64,000 nucleotides of DNA from Pristionchus mayeri (taxonomy: Eukaryota; Nematoda; Chromadorea; Rhabditida; Neodiplogasteridae), in the NCBI GenBank assembly GCA_036245805.1, contig BTRK01000006.1, forward strand, positions 62,001-126,000, in the 5' to 3' direction. A program made the position numbers and the translations under genes. Below, one piece after another: positions 48,669 to 59,626 of this stretch (within the stretch, counting starts at the first letter, position 1; each line of letters starts with the position of its first letter). The notes beneath the pieces were generated by a model. That model was given only the letters and a program-made list of their open reading frames with translations, had not been told where the DNA came from and did not search any database.

Positions 48669-49993
48669 TAGGCGGTGTGATTATTTCGGCTAACCATCTT
48701 GCTGTCCATAAATATAAACTTCCGCTCGGATCATTTTAATTCGGAAAGTTTATTTCGGAACTTTTTTTCGAATTCTCCTTTTGGAACGAAACTTTTTAAC
48801 TATCAGATCTTGTTCTTAAGTTATTGACTATGATCGGTCTCTAGAGTATACAATACCTTCAGATAGAGTCTCGCAAAGTCGCAAAATTCGCGTTAAACAA
48901 CAAGGCCTAACTAAAAAAAATTGCGCTTAATTATCGAGAGTGCCTGAAAAATTCCAAGATTTACGTTCCTTACAAAATTCCGACTCTTTCCCGGCCTAAG
49001 GGCCCCCCATTTCACTCCCAGTTGTGAGTTCCCAATTAGCGGTTCGAGGCCGATTCATTCCAACTCAAATTTTCTCCAAAATAAAAGTTTATCCACCTTC
49101 CGTGGGAAGGTGGTGTATCCTGTCTTTGCAAGCAAAGGTGACAGCTGATTGACTTTTGGCAAATATAAATTCAATAAAAGGAGTGAGATCCTATTTCAAA
49201 AAATAATCAGTTCAATAAAAGTCAGCGTTTTCTGCTTAGTGCCTTGAAAGGGTAGAGAGGGAATCTGTGTATCTCGTTTCCGAAGTTTGTGAACAACTTG
49301 ATACGACTAGTCCTTAGAGAAAGAAGATCTGACCTTTGAGAAGACTGGGGGGAGGGAGAGAGGAGGAGGAGATAGATGGACGAATTCGCGCGGCAAAATG
49401 TGTGAATGGTGCTAGCACCTATAGATGGAATCCAATCGTTTCGAAATTAAGCTCATTCGATTCACCGTGCCAACATTCGTCTACTGTTGGCCGGTAGGTA
49501 CTCGGAAGCTTTCCATTGAGAACTTGGATAGGAAATGTGGCTGAACTGCCAGAGGGGCCAAAATTTTGAACTTTGAAGATTATTTTCGAGCATTTACAGA
49601 CGGAAGTTCGCATTTTCTAGGCGGGCAACCGTGTACACTCTATCAAATGAGCTATAGCACGTCTCTATCAACATCATCCTTGACGCAGCGAAACCGAAAA
49701 AACAATCGAAGTCAGCTTCAGGCACATCGGGATGTGATAGAGACTTGAAATTTCGGATTTAACATTTCCTAGATTCCCAACCAAGAACCCAAAAGCTGGA
49801 TTATTGGATTTGAGGCTAGGGGCTATGTGCTTCATTAGAGACAGAAAAGGGAATTGTTTTCCGAGATGAAGGTTACGAAAAAAATGAACTCTCAATAGGG
49901 CACCTATGAGCATGCGATGATCAGTTGTACTAATATCTGATAAGGAAGATTTGGATATACATATATTTATAATACATATTAGTAATATACTTA

Positions 49994-51062
49994 CAGTGCC
50001 GTGAAAAAAGTATTGAAACAAAATTCTTTTTTCTATATCTCTCCTCTAGGATGAGTTATCGACTCAAGGTTTGTAGTAGTCGATTCACATGTAAATCACT
50101 AACTTTCTTTGGATCGACGCTTGCGAGCGTGGTAATTTCCCATCAATTTGCATGCCGACCGCCGAGTTGACGCCGACTTCTAACAAATAGAGAGGTGATC
50201 GAAGCCGGCTTGGGTCAATTTGCATGTCGCCTCAAGCCGGCTTGAACCAATTAGCACCCCTTTCAAGTCGGATCGCCGAGTTCCGAAGCCGATTTGTCAT
50301 CCCTAGTTTGTAGTGATCAATAGGCAAATATCACGAGAATCTAGCAAGGTGGTAAACCTGGGTATAAATTACGACCTCAAAGTATTAATAACATAACCTA
50401 CGAGGTAGTTTTCTTTTTGGAGCATTTTGCCGGCTCTTATTGTCCAAAAAGGTGGGCGAGTTGTGGAGGACGGAGTCATGAAAAGTGGATGGGGTCAGAA
50501 GTTTTTCTCGTATATTGGGATAATTTCAGTCTAATACGGAATAGTGAATAATTCAACCGATCAAAGCTCTTCGCAAGATCTTGTGTGAATCCGAGGGGAT
50601 TTATTTTGAACTCACTAAACATAATGCAAATCCTCAAAACGCTCCAAAAAGAAAACTGTCTTGTAGGTTTTGTCACTAATACTTTTCACAGCGGACAGCC
50701 AAAAGTTATATTTTTTGGAGGTCGTCAAAAAATTTGGAGGTTTCGGAAAATCGATATTCCCAGAGATTGCGAAATCCATTCAATGAGTTTAGCAGTGGGT
50801 TCTATGCAGAGGTGGTTGTACTTCCACCACACGAAGTGGGGCATCATATGAAATATCTGTGTACCCTACATAATTTTTTCCCTATCTCAAATATGAAGAA
50901 TGAATACCGTACAAAGAGCTCAGTGGCTGTATCCACGTCAACCGCGGTGCTATATGCGCATGATGTTTTCCTACTGATCACTCCAAACCAAGAGTCGATA
51001 TCTCATCCTAGAAGAAAGTTATGACAAAAACAATCTTGTTGCAATACTTTTGCACGGTTCTG
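49994..51062. mobile_element. Tc1/mariner-like foldback element H
   Basis: Ends CAGTGCCGTGAAAAAAGTAT and inverse (ATACTTTTGCACGGTTCTG), flanked by TA. Arms of about 430 bases meet near 50430-50630 (TTTCTTTTTGGAGC against GCTCCAAAAAGAAA). The left arm holds the 50077-50305 MITE. Its right edge is about 130 bases before exon 1 of the EGF-like gene. Confidence 0.8.
50077..50305. mobile_element. Shortened copy of the 33641 MITE with its own 8-base duplication
   Basis: About 229 bases matching the 33.6-kb element in inverse orientation. It ends normally at TGTCATCCCTA, but at the other side it starts inside the family sequence with TAGTCGATTCACATG. GTTTGTAG flanks both ends (50069-50076 and 50306-50313). 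The host element H is intact in its other arm, giving the empty site. Confidence 0.8.
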
Positions 51063-51170
51063 TATAACACAATACATGATAGAGTTGAAAAAATTAGGCG
51101 TTTAGCAGTTCAGAAGTTCGTTAACTTCTTCTCAATTATTACAGCATGCATCCTGTCATTTTCAAACAAT

Positions 51171-51184
51171 CATTGTTCCTCCAG
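51171..51184 (+). promoter_or_regulatory. Candidate acceptor before exon 1 of the EGF-like gene
   Basis: CATTGTTCCTCCAG lies eight bases before the start at 51193. The eight-base leader would itself begin with an out-of-frame ATG at 51185 (six codons), so either this site is not used or a short upstream frame exists. Confidence 0.3.
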
Positions 51185-51192
51185 ATGTCGAC

Positions 51193-54100
51193 ATGCCATC
51201 AATGATCTTCCAGAGTACCGTCGCTGTCATATGTCTGCTGAATACGATTTCCTTAGCACAAGGTATATCGATTAAAATTGCCTCCTATCTTGAATATCGA
51301 TAGATAAATTGTTCAGTCATAAAGGTAGCGAAGGTGCGTAGTAAAGGAACGCGATTTATTATATGCTTCGGCAAATGGTTCTTTCATTCATGCTCTAGGG
51401 TGGTGCGCGAATTTTTCTGTGATCATTATATTCTCCATGCGATGAGGATTGCCCTGGCTAACATTAGGGAAAGTACATTGAGATAAGCGTACTGTTCTAG
51501 CTGGCCTTGCCAACTATGCATAATTGCCAATTCATGAAACAGTTCACTTCCTCCTCTCTAATAACATGATTGAGTAGATACAAAAAAATATTGTTTAATT
51601 TGTTTTTGAAATACCCTAAGGGAAAATCTTCATAAAAAAGGCGAATTTTTCAGATACTACTGCGTTCCCCTCAACAGCGACGTCATCTTCTGCGGGCGAT
51701 TCACCTCGTGCCGGAATAGACTTCATTGGGCCACTATGGTTGCCTCGTTCTTTCAAGATATCTTGCTGTAGAGGAGGCACCCCCGCTCCTGAAAATGATC
51801 TGGTATCGATTTTTCGTCTTGTTCGTTGCTTGTCTAGAGTGGGTACATTTCTCACCTATTGAACAATTATAATTCCAAATTGCAAATACATGCGCCAAAT
51901 TGGAGAAATAAATATGTCGACGGAACTACTTAATCGTTTGGTCGCTTTTGTTTTCCTTCGCCTATGCTCTCAAAGACAAGATCTCTCGCGTGACTGTTCA
52001 TCACTTTCGATGTTACTACCGTTGTGATTGATACGTAGTGATAGAAGAGAAAAAGAGCAAATGAAAACAAATCATCGAAGAGAGCTATTACAGAAGGAGT
52101 AACACGAAAAATTACTATAATGATCCAACCATTTTTTGAGTAAAAGAATTAAGTAGTTTGATCATGAATCACTTCATCCGAAATGACACTGAGGCCTGTT
52201 AGGCTATTTACATATGCTTAAATTTCAATGAAATCGCAGGTTCACGGATAGTTCGTTTATGTTTTGCTCGCTCAATATTAATAATAGTTATTCTTTTGCG
52301 CGAAATGATCGCTTCAATTTCACATCACGAGCGTTATATGAGGCGAATCGCGAGAGAATCGACCATTTGAGGGGGGTCAGCGGCGGTAGGATTCAAGTTT
52401 GTCCTATCCCGCTACAATTTTGGTTATAAGTACTTTGAATGATGCTCTTCAAAGCTGCGTGGTCAGATTTTCGATATCTATCGTCATCGTCGAGACTCAG
52501 AAGGTCAAACGTGGTACTATCACTTTTCGACAGTCAAATTGTGCTCACTTAAATGATCATAAATCCGTTCAAAGTGAAGATAGAGGGCCGTTCTTTTTTT
52601 CCAATAAAAGATACCATCATGCGCTACAACTTTTATGTTGGCGTCATCATTCCTTATGCTCAGCCTGGTGCGGGGCGGTCGGGTTTATCAAAAGTTACGT
52701 AATTTTGGAAATCGGAAAAACTATCTGGGTTTTCATGCTTAAGTTGTAGTACCTATATATGTCTAACTTCTCGCCAAAAATTAGAAAAATCGGGTTATAG
52801 ACAAAAAAAGGGCTCGCTTTCGTGCAGCGACCGGAAAATGAGTTCCGGAATCGAATTCTTCCAAACCTTAAATAGCCACTATTTGTGCTCAAAATCATCC
52901 AAAAACATCGAAAAGAACATATAAAATTGTTTGCACGCATATTGTAGCACCTTCATTAGTCATACATGATCACATAACCCAAAAATTTGAAAATCGATAT
53001 TTTGACCCATATCAACTAGGGGGAAGGCCCTGATGCAAAAAATGGGTTTCGAATAATGTAGAAATGTCCCTCTAAACGAATCAGAGACATGGGGCATCTA
53101 TAAATGTGAGTTTTCATAAGAAGAATTCAAGAAAAGGCACAAAACGGTACAATAGGTCAAAGTGGTCATAGAGGTCCGGCTTATGGCTAGGAATATAGAG
53201 CACGATAAGCTAAACATTTCATCTGTTGAAAGTGAGTCCCAATCTTCTCGTTGAAGCGAGCTACAGAGCTTGAAATAAGGATATAAACGGGCTAGAATCC
53301 CCCGAGAGCGCGTGCTCTAACCGTCTGGCGCTCTCGCCGTCTGACCTCCCTCTCCCTCCCCTCTATTTAGCGCTCCCTCGCTCGACTCTTCCGTGGTTTT
53401 CTGCCATCTTTCCCTTGAATTCTTCTTATGAAAACTCACATTTATAGATGCCCCAATCTCTGATTCGTTTAGAGGGACATTTCTACATTATTTCATTCAT
53501 TCATTCATTCATTCATTCATTTATTCCGTTAGGTGAGATTGCAGTAATAACAAGAAGGTATACAAGAAACGGATGTCCGTCGATTGGATCGAATCGGTTG
53601 AATTTTTGCTAGGCAGCAAGGGTAGGGGAGGGGGAGGGATCAAAGATCAAGCCATGTGGCAATAATGGACGGCGGGTAAAAGGTGTGGGTTTGTGAACGG
53701 ATGTAGCTAGAAAATACAAGAACTAACACATTCCATGGGAAGAGTATTCCAAATCGACATTGTTCTAGATACAAGAGTAGAACTAGAGTTATTTGGTATA
53801 AAAGGTAATGATATACGAAGGGGGTGTGTATTTCTTAGAAATCGAGTGAGTGGCGCGCGAGTAAGTAGAGAAGAGATATCAAGAGAATAACAGCTGTGGA
53901 TAATAGAATGGAGAAATAATATATCAATTATGAATCTACGTCGTTCTAAAGTCATAAAACTAAGCTCTTGGAGTCGATGCTTATATGATATAGGTGGAAG
54001 GGAGCAACGTACATACATTCTACGGGTAAAGTCACGCTGAACTCTTTCAAGTTCTTTAGTCAAAGCCACACATGGGTCAAAATATCGATTTTCAAATTTT

Positions 54101-57100
54101 GGGTCATGTGATCATGTATGACCAATGAAGGTGCTACAATATGCGTGCAAACAATTTTATATGTTCTTTTCGATGTTTTTGGATGATTTTGAGCACAAAT
54201 AGTGGCTATTGAAGGTTTGGAAGAATTCGATTCCGGAACTCATTTTCCGGTCGCTGCACGAAAGCGAGCCCTTTTTTTGTCTATACCCCGATTTTTCTAA
54301 TTTTTGGCGAGAAGTTAGACATATATAGGTACTACAACTTAAGCATGAAAACCCAGATAGTTTTTCCGATTTCCAAAATTATGTAACTTTTGATAAACCC
54401 CGACCGCCCCGCACCAGGCTGAGCATAAGGAATGATGACGTCAACATAAAAGTTGTAGCGCATGATGGTATCTTTCATTGGAAAAAAAGAACGGCCCTCT
54501 ATCTTCACTTTGAAAGGATTTTTTATCATTTAAGTGATCACAATTTGACTGTCGAAAAGTGATAGTGCCATGTTTGACCTTCTGAATCTCGACGATGACG
54601 GTAGATCTCGAAAATCTGACGACGCAGTTTTGAAGAGCATCATTCAAAGTACTTAAAACCAAAATTATAGCGGGATAGGGCAAACTTGAATCCTACCGCC
54701 GCGGCGTGGTTGATTCTCTCGCGATTCCTCTCATATCTTTGTAGTGGGACTCTGTAGAATTCATCTTTGTCGCCTCTTATATAAGATCATTATTGATGGA
54801 AAAATTGCAGATATAATACAATGTATAGATTAACCTTGACTAATAAGTATATTCTTCTTAGTAGCTTTAATTTCAGCTCATCCGAAACTGGACACAAAGG
54901 GTCTCTGCATTCGCAGTTGACGATGTATCGGACGAAGGATGCAGAGTGTTCGAAGTGTGATTTTAAATTTTTCTACAATTGTCTCTCGGAGAACTATTCA
55001 GTCGGAACGCGTTTTGAAAATTCATCGTTATGGAGAGCTGTATCTATGTAGAAAATGTGCTATAATGACTGATGTACAGGGGACATTCCTTCTAGCAGCG
55101 ACTGCGCTGTTTAAGCTCCGATCTTTCACCGGATATGGAGTTCAATGCAAATGTCCAGGTAATTCGATTTAATTTTTATACCTTATAATTGGTCGATATA
55201 TTGCTTAATGACTAATAAGATCTTCACAAAGTGCTACGGCTGAATCAATAACTCAAATTCTTTGTTGTACAGGAGATTCATCCACTGCTCTTGACAAGCG
55301 CTGTCGAAAGCTGCCACCCTGTCAGAATAATGGATACCGCTCGTTTTCGCTCAACATGAGGTGGCACATGGATGTTATATGATATTACATGAATGATGAA
55401 TTTAAGATGCGCCTGCCCAGAGCCTTTCTTCGGCGATTTCTGCGAGAAATATTGCGATCAGGTGAAGAATACCTCGTACTATGTTTTGAACTATTTAAAG
55501 CATGGTCCCAAAAAATTAATTCACAATTTGTGAGGATGAGAGCTTGTAACACCACTTCCGATGTCTTCTGAGAGATGTAAAATAATAACATGCGAAATAA
55601 TAACATAGATCATCCAATGATGTTTATAATATGGGATGAAGATAACATCTTTCATTATTTAACATCGAGCTATTGCTGATGAAATATGATTTCAGGGTCA
55701 GAAATTGAAGGGTATCGACGGTCGCGATTATTGCAGCTGTGTTCCGTTCTACCAGGGAGAGGAGTGTAGAGAAATGGTCTTTTGCATCTTATTTTGTGTT
55801 GACAGATGGCGCAGAGAATAACTGGAAGAAAACTGATTATTTTCTTTTTTTGATTTGCTTCCTTAACTGATGTTATTGCAAGGTCTGCTTGAATGGTGGC
55901 GTCGAATCGGGTCGTCGTTGCGCGTGTCCGCCCAATTTTCTTGGATATCATTGCGAGATCGACGCGAATAGGACGGCAGCTCTAGGTGGAAGCCGCTTCC
56001 AAAAATACTCCGATAATGTGAGTGTACTTCTCCTCGAAATAGTGAAAGGTTTCTTTCGAGAGAATACATCTAAAATCGACATTCTAGGCAATGGAAGGAA
56101 ATTCGCGAAAATTATTCTTATTTTTTTGGCCACAATGAGGCATCCCAAACACTCTCCCAAATTTCATTGTGTAAACGACCGTCTGATCACTCTGACAATG
56201 AGCTAAATCCCCGAAAACGCATTCCTTGATGGTGCGCGATATGATCTTTGGGGGGGGGGACTCTTAACGGTCAGCCGAGTCCCACCGAGGCGAAGATCAA
56301 GAGCACGGTTAGTAATACTCAAAAACCGTACTCGAGTCATATTTATCAACCTTTTAAATAAATATTTATCAACCTTTTAACGATCTATTTAAAAATACTC
56401 TAAATAATTTCAACGCAAAATACTGATATACCATAGATCAGAAATAATCCATTTATTTGTATTTCTCCATGTTTCAGCCAAATGAATTCTTCACTCGAGA
56501 TATTTCGGGAACGATTTTTTCCCTCATTATGATTGTCGTTCTCGTGGTTTCAATGTATCTCCTAATGAAGCATCGAATGCAGGTACTACTATGAAGACTT
56601 TAAAATGCGATTTTTGAGATGATTATAGTTTAATTACGTAGGCCAAGGAAAATCAATCCAGTCAGTTACATTTTAATCAGTTAACAATGGAAAAAATTTA
56701 GTCTCAAGGAGTGAGTCGACGAGATGAACGAATCCATTCTATATATGGAATGACGAGACGAGGAGACAGCATCAGCTCCGATGGTAAGAACCTGCGAACC
56801 ATCGCCATCTCATTTAAGCTATCAGCATTTGCATAGAAACTCTAAATAATGTTAATTCGCTTGTTCAAGGATTGCGCATTCTTCCTTTCTCAGCCCTGGG
56901 AATTGATGGCCCTCCGCCTTATGCTTCAGCAGCACACATAAGTATGCGTTTCCGCTTTATGCAAATATATTTGATATGTGTGAGATACGTTTCTGAAAAC
57001 GAAACCAAACCTACCGTACCTGGACATTTGCATTGAACTCCATATAATTTCCAGATCGCTTTGGGCAACCGGAAAGTTTGCCTCCACTCCCTTCTTACGA

Positions 57101-57398
57101 CGATGCAACGAAAATTTCTGGAGCGATGCAAGTCTTCTTGAATATATTAACCAATAATATTTGTAAAAAATAAGCACGTATACCTCTACCAATTCTTCGT
57201 AAAAAAATTCAGCCAGTTTTCAGGCATAATGCTTCACTAACTCCTGAAATGAGCGCTCGTGTAGCTGATGATCAAGCGCCATCGTCTTCTGCTTCTCAAA
57301 CCGCACCTGGATGCATTGAAACTGAACGTCTATCTGATAATAGACGTGAAACCGAACCTATATTCGAAAGATCTGTTGCTTCCCGCAGATCAGTATAA
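51193..57398 (+). CDS. Type I membrane protein with four-cysteine EGF-like repeats and PPxY/LPxY tail (one frame break in exon 2)
   Basis: Exons: 51193-51262, 55080-55158, 55273-55360, 55407-55461, 55696-55776, 55883-56017, 56478-56582, 56702-56783, 56894-56941, 57055-57131, 57213-57398. Exon 1 encodes a signal peptide (residues 1-22, core TVAVICLLNTISLA). Residues 32-148 hold four repeats with one pattern, C-x(10-14)-C-x-C-x(8-11)-C: Cys 32/46/48/60, 66/80/82/91, 95/110/112/121, 126/137/139/148. These look like EGF domains lacking the usual first and third cysteines. One membrane segment lies at about 181-199, followed by basic KHR. The tail has PPPY (238-241) and LPSY (259-262), both known WW-domain ligands of Nedd4-type ubiquitin ligases. 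All splice phases match except in exon 2, where one extra T in the run at 55110-55112 puts TAA in frame; dropping it gives 334 residues. Intron 1 (3.8 kb) contains a foldback and a LINE. I do not recognise a named orthologue. Confidence 0.75.
51616..51855 (-). CDS. Unassigned coding-like stretch inside intron 1 of the EGF-like gene
   Basis: About 80 minus-strand codons without a stop, opening after an acceptor-like TTCAATAG. The composition is hydrophilic and protein-like: RTRRKIDTRSFSGAG, then QQDILKERGNHSGPMKS, then an acidic PAEDDVAVEG. It ends in a stop at 51616, or could splice at GTAGTA after VEGNA. I do not recognise it and found no partner exon. The plus strand is also open here after TTTTTCAG (ending 51650), with a Ser/Thr-rich reading in phase with exon 1 of the EGF-like gene, so an alternative exon of that gene is possible. 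Either reading could be a chance opening in GC-richer DNA. Confidence 0.25.
   Translation of the reverse strand: MRNVPTLDKQRTRRKIDTRSFSGAGVPPLQQDILKERGNHSGPMKSIPARGESPAEDDVAVEGNAVVSEKFAFFMKIFP
52333..54737. repeat. Long foldback in intron 1 of the EGF-like gene, split by a LINE
   Basis: Arms 52333-53012 and 54075-54737 are near-mirror images (GGATTCAAGTTTGTCCTATC, GTAGTACCTATATATGTCTA). A second inverted pair lies at 53085-53130 and 53415-53485. The LINE at 53491-54072 interrupts the right side. The arm family recurs at 57815-57950 and 59405-59600. Confidence 0.8.
53491..54072 (-). mobile_element. 5'-truncated CR1/Jockey-like LINE with (GAAT)n tail
   Basis: An open minus-strand frame at 53707-54069 reads ELERVQRDFTRRMYVR, YKHRLQELSFMTLERRRF and DILFLHSIIH, the conserved C-terminal block of CR1/Jockey-type reverse transcriptases (LE.VQR.FT......Y..RL..L....L..RR...D). 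The 3' side ends in about eight GAAT units (53493-53523). The 5' side stops abruptly near 54072. The copy splits a long foldback (52333-54737). Confidence 0.8.
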
Positions 57399-57814
57399 AA
57401 ACAGCTCCATGTTTTACATTTGTTTTATTCCGGGTTTCCTTCTCTTGCTCATTCCTTCCATTAACATGATTATTTTTTTCAGAAGTTCTTTTCTACATGA
57501 CTAATTGTAGACAAACTACGTTTGTCGTGTACAGACTCTTACAATACTCTAGTATTCGTATTTTTTTGCTGAATTTATATATTTTATATCTTTGTTTTAT
57601 CCTTTGTGCTATTTGCATATCCTTGAAAATACATTGATCTCTTTGCGATCAAGCTAATAGATAGATGTACATTTCGTTGATTTACCATATGTATCAAAAC
57701 ATATCATAAAAATCTTCATTTTAAGTTATTCTGGGAACGAATTCGAAAGTTGCAATTTTTTGGTGATAATTTCAATAATATTATTATAACAGAAGAATCA
57801 CGAGAGAATCGCAC
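57399..57814 (+). other. 3' flank of the EGF-like gene
   Basis: AT-rich, with no canonical AATAAA close to the stop. It is likely to hold the 3' UTR. No other gene was seen. Confidence 0.4.
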
Positions 57815-59620
57815 ACCAGAGTTGGTAATGTCACTTTTCGACGGTCAAATCGAACTCACTTAAATGATCACAACTCTCGTTTTTTTCGAAAGATAACTAT
57901 AATCCTGCCCTACAACTTTTTTGTTTACGTCATCATTCGTGGTCCTCATCCTGATGGGGCGCGGTCGAGGGTACCAGAAGTGACGTAACTTTGAAAATCG
58001 GAAAAAAAACATTTTGAGTTATCATGCTTAAGTTGTAGTACATATATTATATGTAGACTCCACAAGCTCCGCCCACTCGGGACCCACAATTTTCCTATAG
58101 AAAGTGAGATCGGGGGGGGGGGGGGGCACATGCTTCATTCGCAACCAAATCACTCGCTCAAAAAAGTTTTCGAGAGCTCTTCAAATGCTCTTTCAATGAT
58201 GGGCTGGCGGGAATGATCGGATTTATCTAAATAGTTCAAAATGCATAATATTTGATCGCAAAACATCAGTTTTTGGAATTTCTAATACTCATGATATACG
58301 TACACTGTTCGCCAGAAGATATGTTATGGCAAAACCGTATCCAAGTAACCCTGTTAAGAAATCACGATAAAAAGTTGACTCTCCGGTCCGTGCTTCGCAA
58401 TAAACCGCTCCGTGATGTACAAGAAACATGTGACAAAGGAGCGTCTTCCTCTCTCCCTCTCCTCCCTCTCCCCACGTCTCTTTCTTATCCGGCGTGAGTA
58501 GACAGCGCACGTTCTAGAGAAGAGTGCGGGCTCATCCCTCACTCACCTCTCCTTACTGGGGTGAGGCACAACCGGGAAAGGGCGAAGCTCTGCCCAAATT
58601 TTTGGCGATTTGACTCGGGATGGGTCAGAGTTAGCTCCGATCGTCTCGCTTTCCCCCCTCTCCCTGTCGATAGCTTTCAATCACTTATTGGGCTCTAGCG
58701 CGATTCAGAGATGAGATATCGACAGACGGCCAAAAGTATGATCATATTATAACCAGAACAGTTATGTTGAGCACAGTTTGGGCGACATGGCTTTATTTCG
58801 GTAACGGCTCTTGTGGTCCTTAATTATATGTGCGTAACTTATCACCAGAAATTAGACAAATCGTGTAGGAGAAAAATGGAAAATCATGTAAAACAACAAT
58901 TTAAAGAAGGAGTGTCAGCAAAGTTGAACTTACGCTGTCATAGCAATAACCTAGCCAACCCTCCAAGATCATAGCGCGAGCTAAGAGGGTAGAAACCATC
59001 GTTCCCTTAGCTCAGTGGTATAGCAGCTACCATGTGATGGAGAGGTTCCGGGTTCGATTCTTACCAAAAGATTTTTTGACAAATCTTCGAGTTATTTGAA
59101 TTCCCGCACGTCCCTGCCCTATCAAGGACTATCAGCGCCCATGGCACTCTGCCAACTAGTGATAACTCGGTTCAAATTTAAGATATGAATTTGAAATTTT
59201 CAGAATTTATCATGGTTATGAAAAGCTAGGTCATGGTTATGACATTGTCAAAAGTTCAACTTTGCTGACACGTCTTCTTTAAGTCTCCAGTTTATTTTCG
59301 CGAACTTTCGAGCTCTGTAGTTAAATGCATAAATGAAAAGATAGAACCTAAATTTCAACAGATAAAATGTTTGGCTCATCATTTGGTACTCCCGACCGCT
59401 CCTCATTAGAAGGAGGTCAACTAATGATGGCGTCAACATAAAAGTTGTAGGGCAAGATGGTAGTTATCTTTCGAAAAAAGGAAGGCCTTCCATTGTTATT
59501 TTTAACTGAGTTGTGAGCATTTAGTTGAGCTCGATTTGACTGTCCAAAAGTGACATTACCAAGTTTGGCCTTCTGATTAACGACGGTGACAACCGATATC
59601 AAAATTCTGAAGATGATCAA
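57815..59620. repeat. Composite foldback downstream of the EGF-like gene
   Basis: Outer arms match the 52.3-kb family (GGTAATGTCACTTTTCGACG against CAAAAGTGACATTACC). An inner inverted pair lies at 58905-58945 and 59215-59285 (GCAAAGTTGAAC). Between them, 58080-58830 is a copy of a repeat also seen at 17970-18510. A 15-base G run is at 58112-58126. Confidence 0.65.
58999..59062 (+). other. tRNA-like relic
   Basis: TTAGCTCAGTGGTATAGCAG (A-box-like) and GGGTTCGATTCTT (B-box-like) are correctly spaced. The T-stem and the 3' acceptor strand do not pair with their partners, so a tRNA-derived repeat or pseudogene is more likely than a working tRNA. Confidence 0.45.
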
Positions 59621-59626
59621 ATGAAC

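Larger units (their letters stand above)
44757..49738. repeat. Composite foldback of about 5 kb
   Basis: The outer arms 44760-45400 and 49235-49738 are inverted copies (GACGTGCTATAGCTCATTCG, GGTTTCCATCTGTAGGTGCT against AGCACCTATAGATGGAATCC). The interior holds the MITE at 45436-45808, a half copy of it at 49092-49232, and several separate hairpins (47120-47365, 47575-47735, 48000-48240, 48410-48668). No gene was recognised. Confidence 0.6.

Noticed and set aside
54894..55001. Additional exon of the EGF-like gene after TTTCAG at 54893
   Set aside because: The phase-compatible frame stops after about 14 codons, and the signal-peptide exon joins directly to 55080 in phase.
58999..59062. Functional tRNA gene
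   Set aside because: Internal promoter boxes are present, but the acceptor and T stems do not pair.
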